A stretch of 64,000 bases of DNA, from the IMG/VR virus record IMGVR_UViG_3300013132_000026, positions 1 through 64,000 of that record, one strand, 5' to 3'. Below, piece after piece: positions 8,577 to 17,133 of this stretch. Origin of the DNA: a virus. Below the pieces are notes generated by a model, which was given only the letters and a program-made list of their open reading frames with translations, did no database searches and was not told where the DNA came from. The position numbers and the translations under genes are program-made. Position 1 is the first letter of the stretch; each line of letters starts with the position of its first letter.

Positions 8577-9938
8577 ATGGCGCTTCTTAACACAGGATGT
8601 TTAATCTCAACGATTCAGGCAGACGTGACCGGAATAACAACTGGTTATGCGGCGGAATGCTTTGCGGTGCTTGCTGCTGCCGTTGATAGCGCAACGCAAG
8701 ACCGTTGCGTTACTGTACCAACGAGCGGTTCGTTGCCGAGCCTTTATCCTACGCAAACAATTCCGCAAGGCCAAGTGATGTTTGTGGAGGATGTGGGCGT
8801 TCCTGTAATCGCGGCGAGTGGAAAGTGGATAGGGTTCGACCAGAGAGCGTTTAGATATGACTTCCCAACAAAAACATTATATACTTGGGGGTGCGGTAAT
8901 GCGCTTGGAGTCGGAGCTAATACAAGTCGATCCTCACCTGGAACAACGGTTGGCAATATCGTAACTTGGAGTTCTGTATCTGCTGGGCAAGATGCAGCCG
9001 CTGGAATTAAAACTGACGGTACATTATGGACTTGGGGCGTTGGAAATTATGGCATGCTGGGAAATGGAGCGGGGTATACGACAAATTCTCCAGGAACAAC
9101 TGCTGGAGGCGGAACTAACTGGTGTCGAATTTCAGTAGGAAGCGCTCATATGGCAGGCATCAAAACTGATGGCACCCTATGGACTTGGGGATATAATGGC
9201 AGTGGTCAGTTAGGAACTGGAAATACAACATCTCGTAACTCTCCTGGTACAGTCGCTGGAGGTGGATCAACGTGGTGTCAGGTTTCGGCGGCAAGAGCTT
9301 ACACTGTAGCTGTAAAAACAGATGGTACATTTTGGAGTTGGGGGGCAAATGGATATGGTCAACTCGGGAACGCGACAAATACAAATCGATCATCGCCTGG
9401 GACTCTCTCTGGAGGTGGAACTATATGGTGCAAGGCTATTGCTAGTAGTATGTCGTGTCATACCGCTGGATTAAAAACAGACGGGACAATTTGCACTTGG
9501 GGGGCGGGTGGATATGGAAGATTGGGAGGTGGCTCAACAGCTAACATAAACGCACCAAGCGCTGTTTCTGGAGGCGGAACAACTTGGTGCGATGCAGCTG
9601 TAGGATCTAATTTCACTGTGGCGTTAAAAAGCGATAATACTCTTTGGACTTGGGGACATAATGGATATGGAACATTGGGAACGGGAACAACCACGAATCG
9701 GTCTTCGCCAGGAACAGTGGCTGGAGGCGGAAGTACTTGGTGCTCGGCTTCTTCTGGTCTCTCGCATACCGCTGCCGTTAAAACCGATGGAACTTTATGG
9801 ACTTGGGGCTGCAATGGCAACGGTCGCTTAGGAGATGGTACAACAACTAATAGATCGTCTCCTGGCACAACAGCGGGCGGAGGTACGACTTGGAGTGCAG
9901 TTGGCGCTGGTCAACTTTATTCTCTAGGCTTAAGATAA
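8577..9938 (+). CDS. RCC1-repeat beta-propeller tail protein C
   Basis: A 453-residue protein with a third distinct N-terminus: an [20 protein letters not shown] helix, then [21 protein letters not shown], a beta segment like those of the other two. Seven RCC1-type blades follow, more diverged than in A and B in the central part ([31 protein letters not shown]) but almost identical in the last two blades. It probably forms one propeller and binds a receptor. It is the last gene of the fibre cluster. Confidence 0.85.
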   Translation: MALLNTGCLISTIQADVTGITTGYAAECFAVLAAAVDSATQDRCVTVPTSGSLPSLYPTQTIPQGQVMFVEDVGVPVIAASGKWIGFDQRAFRYDFPTKTLYTWGCGNALGVGANTSRSSPGTTVGNIVTWSSVSAGQDAAAGIKTDGTLWTWGVGNYGMLGNGAGYTTNSPGTTAGGGTNWCRISVGSAHMAGIKTDGTLWTWGYNGSGQLGTGNTTSRNSPGTVAGGGSTWCQVSAARAYTVAVKTDGTFWSWGANGYGQLGNATNTNRSSPGTLSGGGTIWCKAIASSMSCHTAGLKTDGTICTWGAGGYGRLGGGSTANINAPSAVSGGGTTWCDAAVGSNFTVALKSDNTLWTWGHNGYGTLGTGTTTNRSSPGTVAGGGSTWCSASSGLSHTAAVKTDGTLWTWGCNGNGRLGDGTTTNRSSPGTTAGGGTTWSAVGAGQLYSLGLR

Positions 9939-9954
9939 TATTAAAATTCTGTTT

Positions 9955-9975
9955 CGTACCATATAATATGGTATG
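9955..9975 (+). promoter_or_regulatory. Hairpin overlapping a start codon
   Basis: TACCATA (9957-9963) and TATGGTA (9967-9973) are perfect inverted arms around a TAA loop. A G-U and a C-G pair can extend the stem over all three bases of the ATG at 9973. The loop region also contains TATAAT, so it could instead be a -10 box. Confidence 0.45.
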
Positions 9976-10503
9976 AACTTCCTCTGCATCGAAAACTTTT
10001 CTGGAGAAACGTTATCGCAAGTTATTCGCGATCTTCAGTTCAAAGACAAAGATCTCGGCCAAGAAATCGACTGTTTCAATTTTGTTGACCCGAGTTACGA
10101 AGAAATCTTCTCGGGCATTTTGCGCCAAAAAGTATCTTTACCAAAACACTGGGGGTTCTTCCGCAAAGCGAATTCCACGATTCATTTCGAGACTCACTCT
10201 GGACGAAGTTTATTCGCCGCTGTTCTCGCGCTAGACAGTCTTGTATTTACGAGCTACAAGCATAAAAAGCTTGGCGCAAGAACCGTTTATTGCCTCCCAC
10301 CAGAATCGGTTCCCGCCTTTATTCAAGAAAATTCTAACGTTCCCGAAAATTGGGACGTTGAGAATCGAATCGCGATTCCACAAGGTTCACTTTTCTTTTA
10401 CGAGCCTTGGTATTGGCACACTTTTTCAAACGGAACTGCGCAACACTTTCTTGTTGAAAGACCCTCTGAAACCAATAAAATTGATGAAACACCAAAAGCA
10501 TGA
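9973..10503 (+). CDS. Cupin / 2OG-oxygenase-like protein, function unknown
   Basis: A 176-residue protein, not firmly recognised. The C-terminal third (GSLFFYEPWYWHTFSNG, then HFLVERP) looks like the last strands of a double-stranded beta-helix, where a Trp-His pair often supplies the distal metal ligand of cupins and 2OG-Fe(II) oxygenases. The earlier STIHFETHSG segment could supply other ligands, but the HxD/E motif is not clear, so metal binding is a guess. It starts the modification operon and its stop overlaps the next ATG. A hairpin covers its start codon. Confidence 0.5.
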   Translation: MNFLCIENFSGETLSQVIRDLQFKDKDLGQEIDCFNFVDPSYEEIFSGILRQKVSLPKHWGFFRKANSTIHFETHSGRSLFAAVLALDSLVFTSYKHKKLGARTVYCLPPESVPAFIQENSNVPENWDVENRIAIPQGSLFFYEPWYWHTFSNGTAQHFLVERPSETNKIDETPKA

Positions 10504-11048
10504 AACTAAACATTGGTTCTGGCGGCATCAAACTCGATGGATTCGTTACTTGTGATTACGATCTTCTCGCAAAGCCAGATTATTTATTTAATCTGGAAAA
10601 AGACCCTTTCCCATTTACTGACAATTCAGTAGAACTCGTTGTTGCGAGTCACATCTTCGAGCATCTTGGCGAAGGTTATTTTCACTGCTTAAAAGAGCTT
10701 TATCGCGTTTGTAAGCACGGCGCGATCATTGACGTTACGGTTCCGCATCATCGCAACGATTATTTCTTCGATGATCCGACGCACCGCAGGCCAATCACAG
10801 TTGGCGGCTTGCGCCTTTTCAGCAAGAAGCACAATGCGCTGTGCAAAGCTCAAGGCGCGGCATCTTCTAGACTCGGAGACTACTTTGACGTAGATTTTGA
10901 GATCTTAGAGTTCCATCACGATCCGATGCCACAATATAGATCCGTGTTCGAAGGAAAGCCTCGCGAAGAAGTTGAGCGCTATATCTTTGAGCATAGCAAT
11001 GTACTCGAACAGTTGAACATTAAGCTTGTTGTTATCAAGCAACCATGA
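10500..11048 (+). CDS. Class I SAM-dependent methyltransferase
   Basis: A 182-residue Rossmann methyltransferase of the type 11 kind. Motif I is KLNIGSGGIKLDGFVTCD at the extreme N-terminus, an acidic loop PFPFTDNSVELVVASHIFEHL is the usual motif IV region, and LKELYRVCKHGAIIDVTVPH is the post-motif strand. The substrate is not visible. The neighbours are sugar-transfer and oxidation genes, so methylation of a glycan or its precursor is plausible. It overlaps both neighbours by 4 bases (translational coupling). Confidence 0.8.
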   Translation: MKLNIGSGGIKLDGFVTCDYDLLAKPDYLFNLEKDPFPFTDNSVELVVASHIFEHLGEGYFHCLKELYRVCKHGAIIDVTVPHHRNDYFFDDPTHRRPITVGGLRLFSKKHNALCKAQGAASSRLGDYFDVDFEILEFHHDPMPQYRSVFEGKPREEVERYIFEHSNVLEQLNIKLVVIKQP

Positions 11049-12379
11049 GCGATATCTCGCACATCAGACAAACTGTTCTCGATTTGATCGCGAAAGAAAA
11101 ACGAAAGACAGTTTTTGAAATCATCGACTTTTACTACGCCAAGGCTAAGACTTTAGCCGAGTTCGATGTTCTCGGAGAGTTGTCTTTAAAGGCCGAGTAT
11201 CACGAAGTATATTTGCAGTGCGCAGAAGCGGCGTATTCTTGCGCGAGTACAAGCGAGCAAATTGCCGCTGCTCGCACGAACCTCTATCAAGCTTACAATC
11301 GTCTCAATTATCCAGAGAAGGCTCTGTTTTATATCGATCTTCACTATAAGCGCGACCCAGACAACTTCGAAGGATTGATGAACAAGGCATTTAACCTTGC
11401 GTTATTGGGTCAGAGAAAAGAATCGGAAACGATTTTGGAAGGCTTGAGAGCAAGAAGCGCCGAAGATGCTGAAAACTTGCGATACTCTCTTTCGGGTAAA
11501 ATGCTTCGTTCTGGCGAAACTGCCGATGGAATCATCAACTTTATCGACACGTTCAAGCCTAGAAGCAAGCTGTTTGAGGATAGCTTCAACATGAAAAAGT
11601 GGGTCGGCGGTCCACAGCCTGGCCGCACAATCTTCGTTAACGGCGAAGGCGGCGTTGGCGACGAGATTATTAACATTCGCTTCTTCAAGCATCTCAAAGA
11701 TCTTGGAATGAATCCAGTCTTGTACTCTTGCTGGTCAATGTATCGCCCAGATATTGTTGACGTGTTTCGCCGTCACGGTCACGAAGTTATCTCGGAAACG
11801 TATTCTATCGACAAGACTGCACTGTGGACAAATATGATGCCGCTGCCCGGTTATCTTGGCCTCGAAGAAAAAGATCTTTGGTACGGTCCATACCTCACGC
11901 CAAAGCGCGATCCGAAGAATCGCCTCGAAAGCAAGAAGTTTAAAATTGGTATTAAAGCTAACGGTAACCCGTACTTTTCTCAGGACATTTATCGGCGCAT
12001 TCCAATCGATCAAATCATTGAAGCCTTGTCCGAGTTCAAGGATATCGAAATCTACTTCTTTGATAAAGAGCAAGCTCACTCAAAGTGCATCAATATGAAA
12101 GACAAGTTGAACTCTTGGGACGATACGCTCGACTACATTGACCAAATGGACGTGATCTTAAGCTCTTGTACGAGCCTCGTTCACGCTGCTGGAGCAATCG
12201 GCAAAACAACTATCGTTATGACGCCGATTGCCGAGTATTATGTTTGGACAAGCACGCGCACGAACAATAGCACGCCTTGGTATGGAGATAACTTCTATGT
12301 TGCGAAACAAGAGAAGCTGCGCTCTTGGGCAGAACCGTTACAAAAAGCTAAAGAAATTATAAAGGGACTAATCGGATGA
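11045..12379 (+). CDS. TPR-glycosyltransferase (GT9/GT41-like)
   Basis: A 444-residue protein with helical TPR-like repeats over about residues 1-170 (for example YLQCAEAAYSCA and NYPEKALFYIDLHYKRDPDN), then a GT-B-like domain. The domain opens with the glycine loop NGEGGVGDEIINIRFF near residue 199 and has a late donor-site segment SSCTSLVHAAGAIGK. The design is the same as the truncated gene at the left edge, and the loop and the SSCTS segment align. It probably transfers a sugar from a nucleotide donor, with the TPR part binding the acceptor. It overlaps both neighbours by 4 bases. Confidence 0.75.
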   Translation: MSDISHIRQTVLDLIAKEKRKTVFEIIDFYYAKAKTLAEFDVLGELSLKAEYHEVYLQCAEAAYSCASTSEQIAAARTNLYQAYNRLNYPEKALFYIDLHYKRDPDNFEGLMNKAFNLALLGQRKESETILEGLRARSAEDAENLRYSLSGKMLRSGETADGIINFIDTFKPRSKLFEDSFNMKKWVGGPQPGRTIFVNGEGGVGDEIINIRFFKHLKDLGMNPVLYSCWSMYRPDIVDVFRRHGHEVISETYSIDKTALWTNMMPLPGYLGLEEKDLWYGPYLTPKRDPKNRLESKKFKIGIKANGNPYFSQDIYRRIPIDQIIEALSEFKDIEIYFFDKEQAHSKCINMKDKLNSWDDTLDYIDQMDVILSSCTSLVHAAGAIGKTTIVMTPIAEYYVWTSTRTNNSTPWYGDNFYVAKQEKLRSWAEPLQKAKEIIKGLIG

Positions 12380-13035
12380 AATTTGAATACTGGTTTCCAA
12401 CTGTTCTCGCCGTTCATCACGCCGAGGACAATTGCAGAAATGCAACTAAAGAAAAGATCTCGAAGTGGATCGAAAGCGGCGAGCACACAAAGTACCTCGA
12501 AGCTTGCCGCGAAGATAACTTGACAACGAGTTATTTTAAATGGCACGACACTCTCGGAGACTTGAAGCTAACAGAGTTACACGCCGAGATCTTAGCTCAA
12601 ACGGCAAAGTTCATTGAGCATATGGGTTTACATCTTGAAACTAAGAACCTCAAAGTAGACTCTTGGATCAATTTCTTTTACCCGAATCAAACAGAACATC
12701 AGCACAACCATTACGGCAACTTCATTTCGGGCGTTTACTACGTTACTGGCAACGAGAAATCGGGCGCTTTTAGATTCTTCGATCCTGCCGTTCAAAAAAC
12801 AATGTGGCGCGGTCAGTATTTATCGAATTCGGCACAGTCGATTGTTAACTTAACGAGCGGTCAGTATCTCCCAGAAGACGGCAAAATGATCTTGTTTCCT
12901 AGCTGGTTAGAGCACTCGGTGTTGAAAAACACGTCGGACGAACCTAGAATCTCGATAGCATTCAATATCAATTTAAAGAATCAAAATGAAAAAGACGTAT
13001 CACATGATCACTGGTCTCCCGCGTTCGGGATCTAG
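12376..13035 (+). CDS. Putative 2OG-Fe(II) oxygenase
   Basis: A 219-residue protein matching the small 2OG-Fe(II) oxygenase family frequent in cyanophages (PF13759 type, from memory). The core reads WINFFYPNQTEHQHNHYGNF, then SGVYYVTGNEKSGAFRFFDP, then LFPSWLEHSVLKNTS and RISIAFNI. The first His cluster and the His of WLEHSV are the likely iron ligands, and the Arg of RISIAF would bind 2-oxoglutarate. It would hydroxylate an unknown substrate. Its 3' end overlaps the sulfotransferase gene by 50 bases, more than is usual here. Confidence 0.8.
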   Translation: MKFEYWFPTVLAVHHAEDNCRNATKEKISKWIESGEHTKYLEACREDNLTTSYFKWHDTLGDLKLTELHAEILAQTAKFIEHMGLHLETKNLKVDSWINFFYPNQTEHQHNHYGNFISGVYYVTGNEKSGAFRFFDPAVQKTMWRGQYLSNSAQSIVNLTSGQYLPEDGKMILFPSWLEHSVLKNTSDEPRISIAFNINLKNQNEKDVSHDHWSPAFGI

Positions 13036-13759
13036 TTTGTTGACCGCGATTCTAAAGCAGAACCCACGCTTTCACTCTTCGATCACGGACGGATTTGCCG
13101 CTTCTATTCCAAAGGCTTTGGAAGCTTGCCAAGGAGCGCCCGGTATGCGTTCCGAGTTTCCAGACCAACGCAAGCGCGATCTTGTTGAGGCAATGTTCGA
13201 TGGCTTCTACAAGTGCGTAGACAAGGAAGTTGTTTTCAACACTAGCCGAGGCTGGACGTATCTCACGTCGATTGTTAAAGATCTTTATCCAAACTCGAAG
13301 ATGCTCGTTTGCGTTCGCGACATCAAGTGGATCTTAGACAGCTTTGAACTCGCCTTTCGCAGAAACCCTTACACGGTGAATAGCGTATCGTTCGGTGGTT
13401 TGAGCGGTAGCGTTTACTCTCGCGCAGATTCGTTTATGAGCGACGACGGCATCGTTGGCTTCGCTTACAACGGTTTGAAGCAAGGCATCACTAGCGGCGA
13501 GAAGAAGAGTTTGATGCTCGTTGAGTACGATCAGCTCTGCAAGAACCCGAAGGGCATGATGACTGCGATCTATAACTTCATTGGAGAGCCGCAGTTCGAG
13601 CACGACTTCAACAACGTTCAAATGTCTTGGGACGAGTACGACGCAGAGATCGGCATTAAGCTGCACAATGTTCGCAAAAAGATCAAATATACTCAGCGCG
13701 AAACGATTCTCCCTCCTGACCTTATTCACAAGTATTCGGGCTTAGAAGTTTGGCGTTAA
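12986..13759 (+). CDS. Sulfotransferase
   Basis: A 257-residue PAPS-dependent sulfotransferase. The 5'-phosphosulfate loop GLPRSGSS is at residues 10-17, directly after the first strand, which supports this start despite the long overlap with the upstream gene. MLVCVRDIKWILDSFE carries the Arg and Ser of the 3'-phosphate binding motif, and LMLVEYDQLCKNPKGMM is the usual following strand and helix. It would add sulfate to a sugar, lipid or protein. With the adjoining glycosyltransferases, a sulfated surface or virion glycan is a reasonable inference. Confidence 0.85.
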   Translation: MKKTYHMITGLPRSGSSLLTAILKQNPRFHSSITDGFAASIPKALEACQGAPGMRSEFPDQRKRDLVEAMFDGFYKCVDKEVVFNTSRGWTYLTSIVKDLYPNSKMLVCVRDIKWILDSFELAFRRNPYTVNSVSFGGLSGSVYSRADSFMSDDGIVGFAYNGLKQGITSGEKKSLMLVEYDQLCKNPKGMMTAIYNFIGEPQFEHDFNNVQMSWDEYDAEIGIKLHNVRKKIKYTQRETILPPDLIHKYSGLEVWR

Positions 13760-14127
13760 TGCAAGAACGCACGTTCAGAGAATGCGGCGAGTGTTACGCT
13801 TGCTGTGATGGTCACTTGTTCGCTAATGCTCACGGCAACAAGTTCGGTGCTGGCTGCGCTTGTGCTTTTTTAGTAAACAAGAAATGCTCCGTTTACGAGA
13901 ACCGACCCGATGTTTGCCGCAAATATCAGTGCGCTTGGACGCAGCATCTTCTCGACGTGGATATGCGCCCAGACAAGTGCGGCATCATGGTTTCCGTAGA
14001 GATTGACGCTAATAAAAAGCAGTATCTCAAAGTGATGCAGATCAAAGAATTTGTAGGCTACGAGGTTTACAAAAAACTTGACGAATGCGCGAAAAAACTT
14101 CATACCTATTGGATTAAAGCTTCATGA
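13759..14127 (+). CDS. YkgJ-like Cys-rich metal-binding protein
   Basis: A 122-residue protein of the CxxCxxxCC family (YkgJ, zinc- or iron-chelating). It has clustered cysteines in ECGECYACCDGH, then CACAFLVNKKCSVYENRPDVCRKYQC. Family members bind a metal or Fe-S cluster; their reactions are mostly unknown. I chose the ATG that overlaps the upstream stop (TAATG) over an in-frame TTG 9 bases earlier. It lies between a sulfotransferase and a glycosyltransferase and overlaps the latter by 4 bases. Confidence 0.75.
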   Translation: MQERTFRECGECYACCDGHLFANAHGNKFGAGCACAFLVNKKCSVYENRPDVCRKYQCAWTQHLLDVDMRPDKCGIMVSVEIDANKKQYLKVMQIKEFVGYEVYKKLDECAKKLHTYWIKAS

Positions 14128-15053
14128 ACACAACTTTCATTATTAGTGGCGGCGCGGGTCGAGTAATTGCAGCAGTTCCAGCGTTAGAGAAGTATGCGCG
14201 GCTAAATCCAAATGACGATTTCAAAGTTCTCGTTTATGGATGGGAGAGTTTGTTCTGGAGCCACCCAGTTTTACAAAGCCGCACGTTCTCGATTCATCAG
14301 AAAGGAACGTTCGAAGTTAGTATCAAAAATAATCGTGTCGTTTGTCCTGAGCCTTACTACGTTCATGACTACTACAATCAGAAGATTTCTTTAGCGCAAG
14401 CCTTTGACGCCGAGATCAACAAAACATCTGACTATTCTGATTTAACGCCGCCGAAGCTTTATATCTCGACTCTTGAGCGTAACTCGGCTCTTAGAATCGT
14501 GCGCGAGACTAGCAAGGAACGCGCAAAAACGCTCGTTATTCAGCCGTATGGTAGTGGGATGGGCATTTTGAATAATCGCCCGTTTGATTCGAGTCATCGT
14601 AGCTTGGACGTGGACGCCTATTTAAAAATCGTTAAGCGCTTATCCGAGAAGAATCGCGACCTTTCGATCATTTACTTTGGCGACCAAAACTATCGCCACC
14701 CTGCCGATGACGTGTCCGTAGACCTTAAGCCTTACGGTCCCGATCTTCGCGCATACTTGTCTTTGATTGCAGTTAGCGATTACTTTTTGGGTTGCGATAG
14801 CGTTGGGCAACACATGGCTCGCGCCCTTAACAAGAACGGAATGGTCTTAATGGGATCGACCGACGAAACTAACGTTTCTTACCCAGACTATTTTACGATC
14901 TATCGCAAAAAGGGTCACGTTCCAACTTACAGTCCGATTCGTCTCTCTGGTTTAGATTGCGAGTTTGCCGACAGATTAAATGACGGCATCATGAACTTCA
15001 ACGACGAAGAGATAGAAGAGATTTGCGATACGGTAAACGCGAGCCTCTATTAA
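14124..15053 (+). CDS. GT9/heptosyltransferase-like glycosyltransferase
   Basis: A 309-residue GT-B protein without TPRs. The N-terminal Rossmann unit has the glycine loop ISGGAGRVIAAVPALEKYA, where GT9 enzymes have GDxxxxxP. The C-terminal unit starts TLVIQPYGSGMG and has DYFLGCDSVGQHMARALNK, the donor phosphate-binding segment (DSxxxHxA) of GT9. It probably moves a heptose-like sugar. It is the last gene of the modification operon, followed by a strong bidirectional terminator. Confidence 0.75.
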   Translation: MNTTFIISGGAGRVIAAVPALEKYARLNPNDDFKVLVYGWESLFWSHPVLQSRTFSIHQKGTFEVSIKNNRVVCPEPYYVHDYYNQKISLAQAFDAEINKTSDYSDLTPPKLYISTLERNSALRIVRETSKERAKTLVIQPYGSGMGILNNRPFDSSHRSLDVDAYLKIVKRLSEKNRDLSIIYFGDQNYRHPADDVSVDLKPYGPDLRAYLSLIAVSDYFLGCDSVGQHMARALNKNGMVLMGSTDETNVSYPDYFTIYRKKGHVPTYSPIRLSGLDCEFADRLNDGIMNFNDEEIEEICDTVNASLY

Positions 15054-15054
15054 C

Positions 15055-15089
15055 AAAAAACCCCCGAATTTCTTCGGGGGTCTTTTTTT
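15055..15089. terminator. Bidirectional rho-independent terminator
   Basis: ACCCCCGAA and TTCGGGGGT form a perfect 9-bp stem with a 4-base loop (TTTC on plus, GAAA on minus), flanked by A6 on the left and T7 on the right. It ends the plus-strand modification operon and the minus-strand tail genes that converge here. Confidence 0.95.
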
Positions 15090-15105
15090 GTTTCTACAGT
15101 CTGTC

Positions 15106-16233
15106 TTAGTTCGTAGTCGCAACGAACACGCCGTTAACCGTGTCCTGTGGCGCACCGATCTGGGTCGTGTACACAAGGTCAACCGTCTTGTTGTCACCGA
15201 TGGCGCTTGAGTGATTTTCACTTACAAGCTTCGCACCCTTGACTTGATAAATGATCTTGTTGTTGCCAGCGGGGTCTTTGAAGGTGAACTTGAGGGTCTT
15301 CGTTTCGTCGTTAGAAACGAGGAGGTCAAGATTACCCGACTGCTTAAGGTCGGCAAGAATCGCGGAAACGTTCACCGTTACTTCGATTGGGAAGTCGATA
15401 ACCTTCGCGAAGCCGAAGCGTGAGCCGAGGCGCTGGAGGGTTGTACGACCAACTGGGATTTCAATCGAGAACGACTGAATGTGAGCCGCAGTGTTGCCAG
15501 AATCGGCACCCGTTGGGAAGTCAGCGAGAACAGGGTCAGCGAGTTCGAGCGTGATGTCGCCTGGGCGCAGAGCGGAGATACCGATTGCACCGCTGTTTGG
15601 CGCAGGAAGCTGGAACTGGTTATCGCCAGTTGCGCTGGTTTCGACCGTAAGAGACGGCAGAGTGCCAGAGCTACCTTCAACAACGTTAATGTTCAGACCT
15701 TCTACCGAAACCGAAACCGTTGGAAGACCACCTACAGCAGCTTCTACCGAGTAATTCGTGATAAAGCCGTTACCGATGGTGATCGTGCTGGCGGCAGCGC
15801 CAGTGAACGAAGCGTCGGTTGAGCTTACGCCGTTAGCGTCGTTACCTTCAGGGGAGGTAAAGATGTGGAAGTTACGACCAGAAAGGGTCGCAGTGTCCGA
15901 GGTTTGGGTCGCATCGATAAGGCCCGAAATGAACGAGCGGGTCGTTCCGAGACCAGTACCTACCGAGAAACCGAGGGCCGTTTCGTTATTACCAGTGTGC
16001 AGGTAATAAGTCATATCCATCGTGACGGTGGGTGGTTCAAGGATGATAGCGTCAATACGAGCAAGGTTGCCGAATTGATTAACGTCCTGACGAGCGACAG
16101 AGAAGCCGTAGTTGGCCGACTGTACGCGGTGGAGCTGCTTGATGTTGCCGCTTGGGTGGGTCGCCGTTGGAATGAGCGTCCCGTCGCTCACAAAAAGAGC
16201 TTCGGATTGGTAGATTACTCTATTTCTTGCCAT
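15106..16233 (-). CDS. Major tail tube protein
   Basis: A 375-residue structural protein. It has features seen in three paralogues of this window: GNGFITNYSVEAAVGGLP, an RPGDITLEL strand, an IQSFSIEIPVGRTTLQRLGS segment, and a C-terminal half with DFPIEVTVNVSA followed by a hydrophilic beta region. No enzyme motif is present. The abundant-looking Thr/Ser/Val composition and the position next to connector genes make it the best candidate for the main tube subunit. A late-promoter-like element lies 22 bases upstream and a strong terminator directly downstream, so it may be made from its own abundant message. Confidence 0.75.
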   Translation of the reverse strand: MARNRVIYQSEALFVSDGTLIPTATHPSGNIKQLHRVQSANYGFSVARQDVNQFGNLARIDAIILEPPTVTMDMTYYLHTGNNETALGFSVGTGLGTTRSFISGLIDATQTSDTATLSGRNFHIFTSPEGNDANGVSSTDASFTGAAASTITIGNGFITNYSVEAAVGGLPTVSVSVEGLNINVVEGSSGTLPSLTVETSATGDNQFQLPAPNSGAIGISALRPGDITLELADPVLADFPTGADSGNTAAHIQSFSIEIPVGRTTLQRLGSRFGFAKVIDFPIEVTVNVSAILADLKQSGNLDLLVSNDETKTLKFTFKDPAGNNKIIYQVKGAKLVSENHSSAIGDNKTVDLVYTTQIGAPQDTVNGVFVATTN

Positions 16234-16253
16234 AAGTTAGAAGAAGGTTTTAA

Positions 16254-16264
16254 ATACTTTACAT
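16254..16264 (-). promoter_or_regulatory. Late-promoter-like element ATGTAAAGTAT
   Basis: Exact 11-base match, on the minus strand, to the elements at 1500 and 29742. It lies 20 bases before the major tail protein ATG and inside the 54-base gap after the upstream structural gene. Confidence 0.6.
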
Positions 16265-16287
16265 TTATTTGGGGCAGAATGGAATAT

Positions 16288-17133
16288 TTACGCCCTTGGA
16301 TATCGATAATTAATAACCTCAAAATCTAGGAACCCGATGTACGAACGGGCCGACCCGCGAGAGTCCTTGAACTTCGAAACTGTCACGTCATCAATAAATA
16401 GCTCAACGCTAGGGTCTGGGTTCGTGTAGTAGTCATCGAACGAGAACGGCGGGGTCTTGATGTCGCCGAACTCGTTGATCGGGTAGCTGCCAAAGTCCTT
16501 TTGCTTGAAAACGCGGTTCTTAGAGTCGGCAAAGATCGACAATACCCCGTCTAACGAGTAGGGGTCGTCCGCAAACACGATAGACCGCATCATTGAGCGC
16601 GTCTCGTCTTCGCCGCCGAAAGAAAACGGCGTGTTTTCGAACGAATCGGACATGATATAAATCGCGGGCAAAGTCTGATCGTAAGGCGGCAAATAAGTTG
16701 CACCGCTCCAAGGAAACTTCTTTTGCGAGGACAAGTTCTTCTCGATGACCAGATCTTCCTCGTTTTCGTTCGAGAGATAAACGTTGAAGTCCTTGACCGA
16801 GAAGCTGCCCGTTACTGCTGCGCCCGTAGCTACGCCTGCGCCCGTAGCGAGCACGCGACCGTTCAAAAAGTCGATCTTCAGTGCGCTCGACCTTGGCGTA
16901 AAAGTCGAATTGATAAAGACGCCACTAGGAATCGTTGCGCCCGTGATAGTCGAGTCGTAAACCCACTGGCGATATTGCGTGCCGAAAGCTTTATAGGTTG
17001 AAGGCAAACGAGCGTCTTGGTTATAGTAAAACCGCCCAGTTTGATTCGTGTATGCTTCGCCTTTTTGCAAAAGGTAGTGGTCGAGCCACAGTGCGAAGGA
17101 CGTTGTTACGTTATGCTGATATTGCGGTTTCAT
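16288..17133 (-). CDS. Virion structural protein, head-tail region
   Basis: A 281-residue protein, not recognised by family. It is mixed beta with a Gly/Ala-rich turn region (RVLATGAGVATGAAVTG) and ends in an acidic, Tyr-rich part (SFDDYYTNPDPSVELFIDD). No signal peptide, membrane segment or enzyme motif is visible. It lies between the tail tube gene and a probable connector gene and overlaps the latter by 23 bases. A role in head-tail completion or as a tail terminator is inferred from position only. Confidence 0.55.
   Translation of the reverse strand: MKPQYQHNVTTSFALWLDHYLLQKGEAYTNQTGRFYYNQDARLPSTYKAFGTQYRQWVYDSTITGATIPSGVFINSTFTPRSSALKIDFLNGRVLATGAGVATGAAVTGSFSVKDFNVYLSNENEEDLVIEKNLSSQKKFPWSGATYLPPYDQTLPAIYIMSDSFENTPFSFGGEDETRSMMRSIVFADDPYSLDGVLSIFADSKNRVFKQKDFGSYPINEFGDIKTPPFSFDDYYTNPDPSVELFIDDVTVSKFKDSRGSARSYIGFLDFEVINYRYPRA

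Noticed and set aside
5225-9938. Regular repeats resembling a CRISPR or tandem array
   Set aside because: The period is about 150 bases, in frame, and encodes RCC1 blades. There are no short palindromic repeats with unique spacers and no cas genes.
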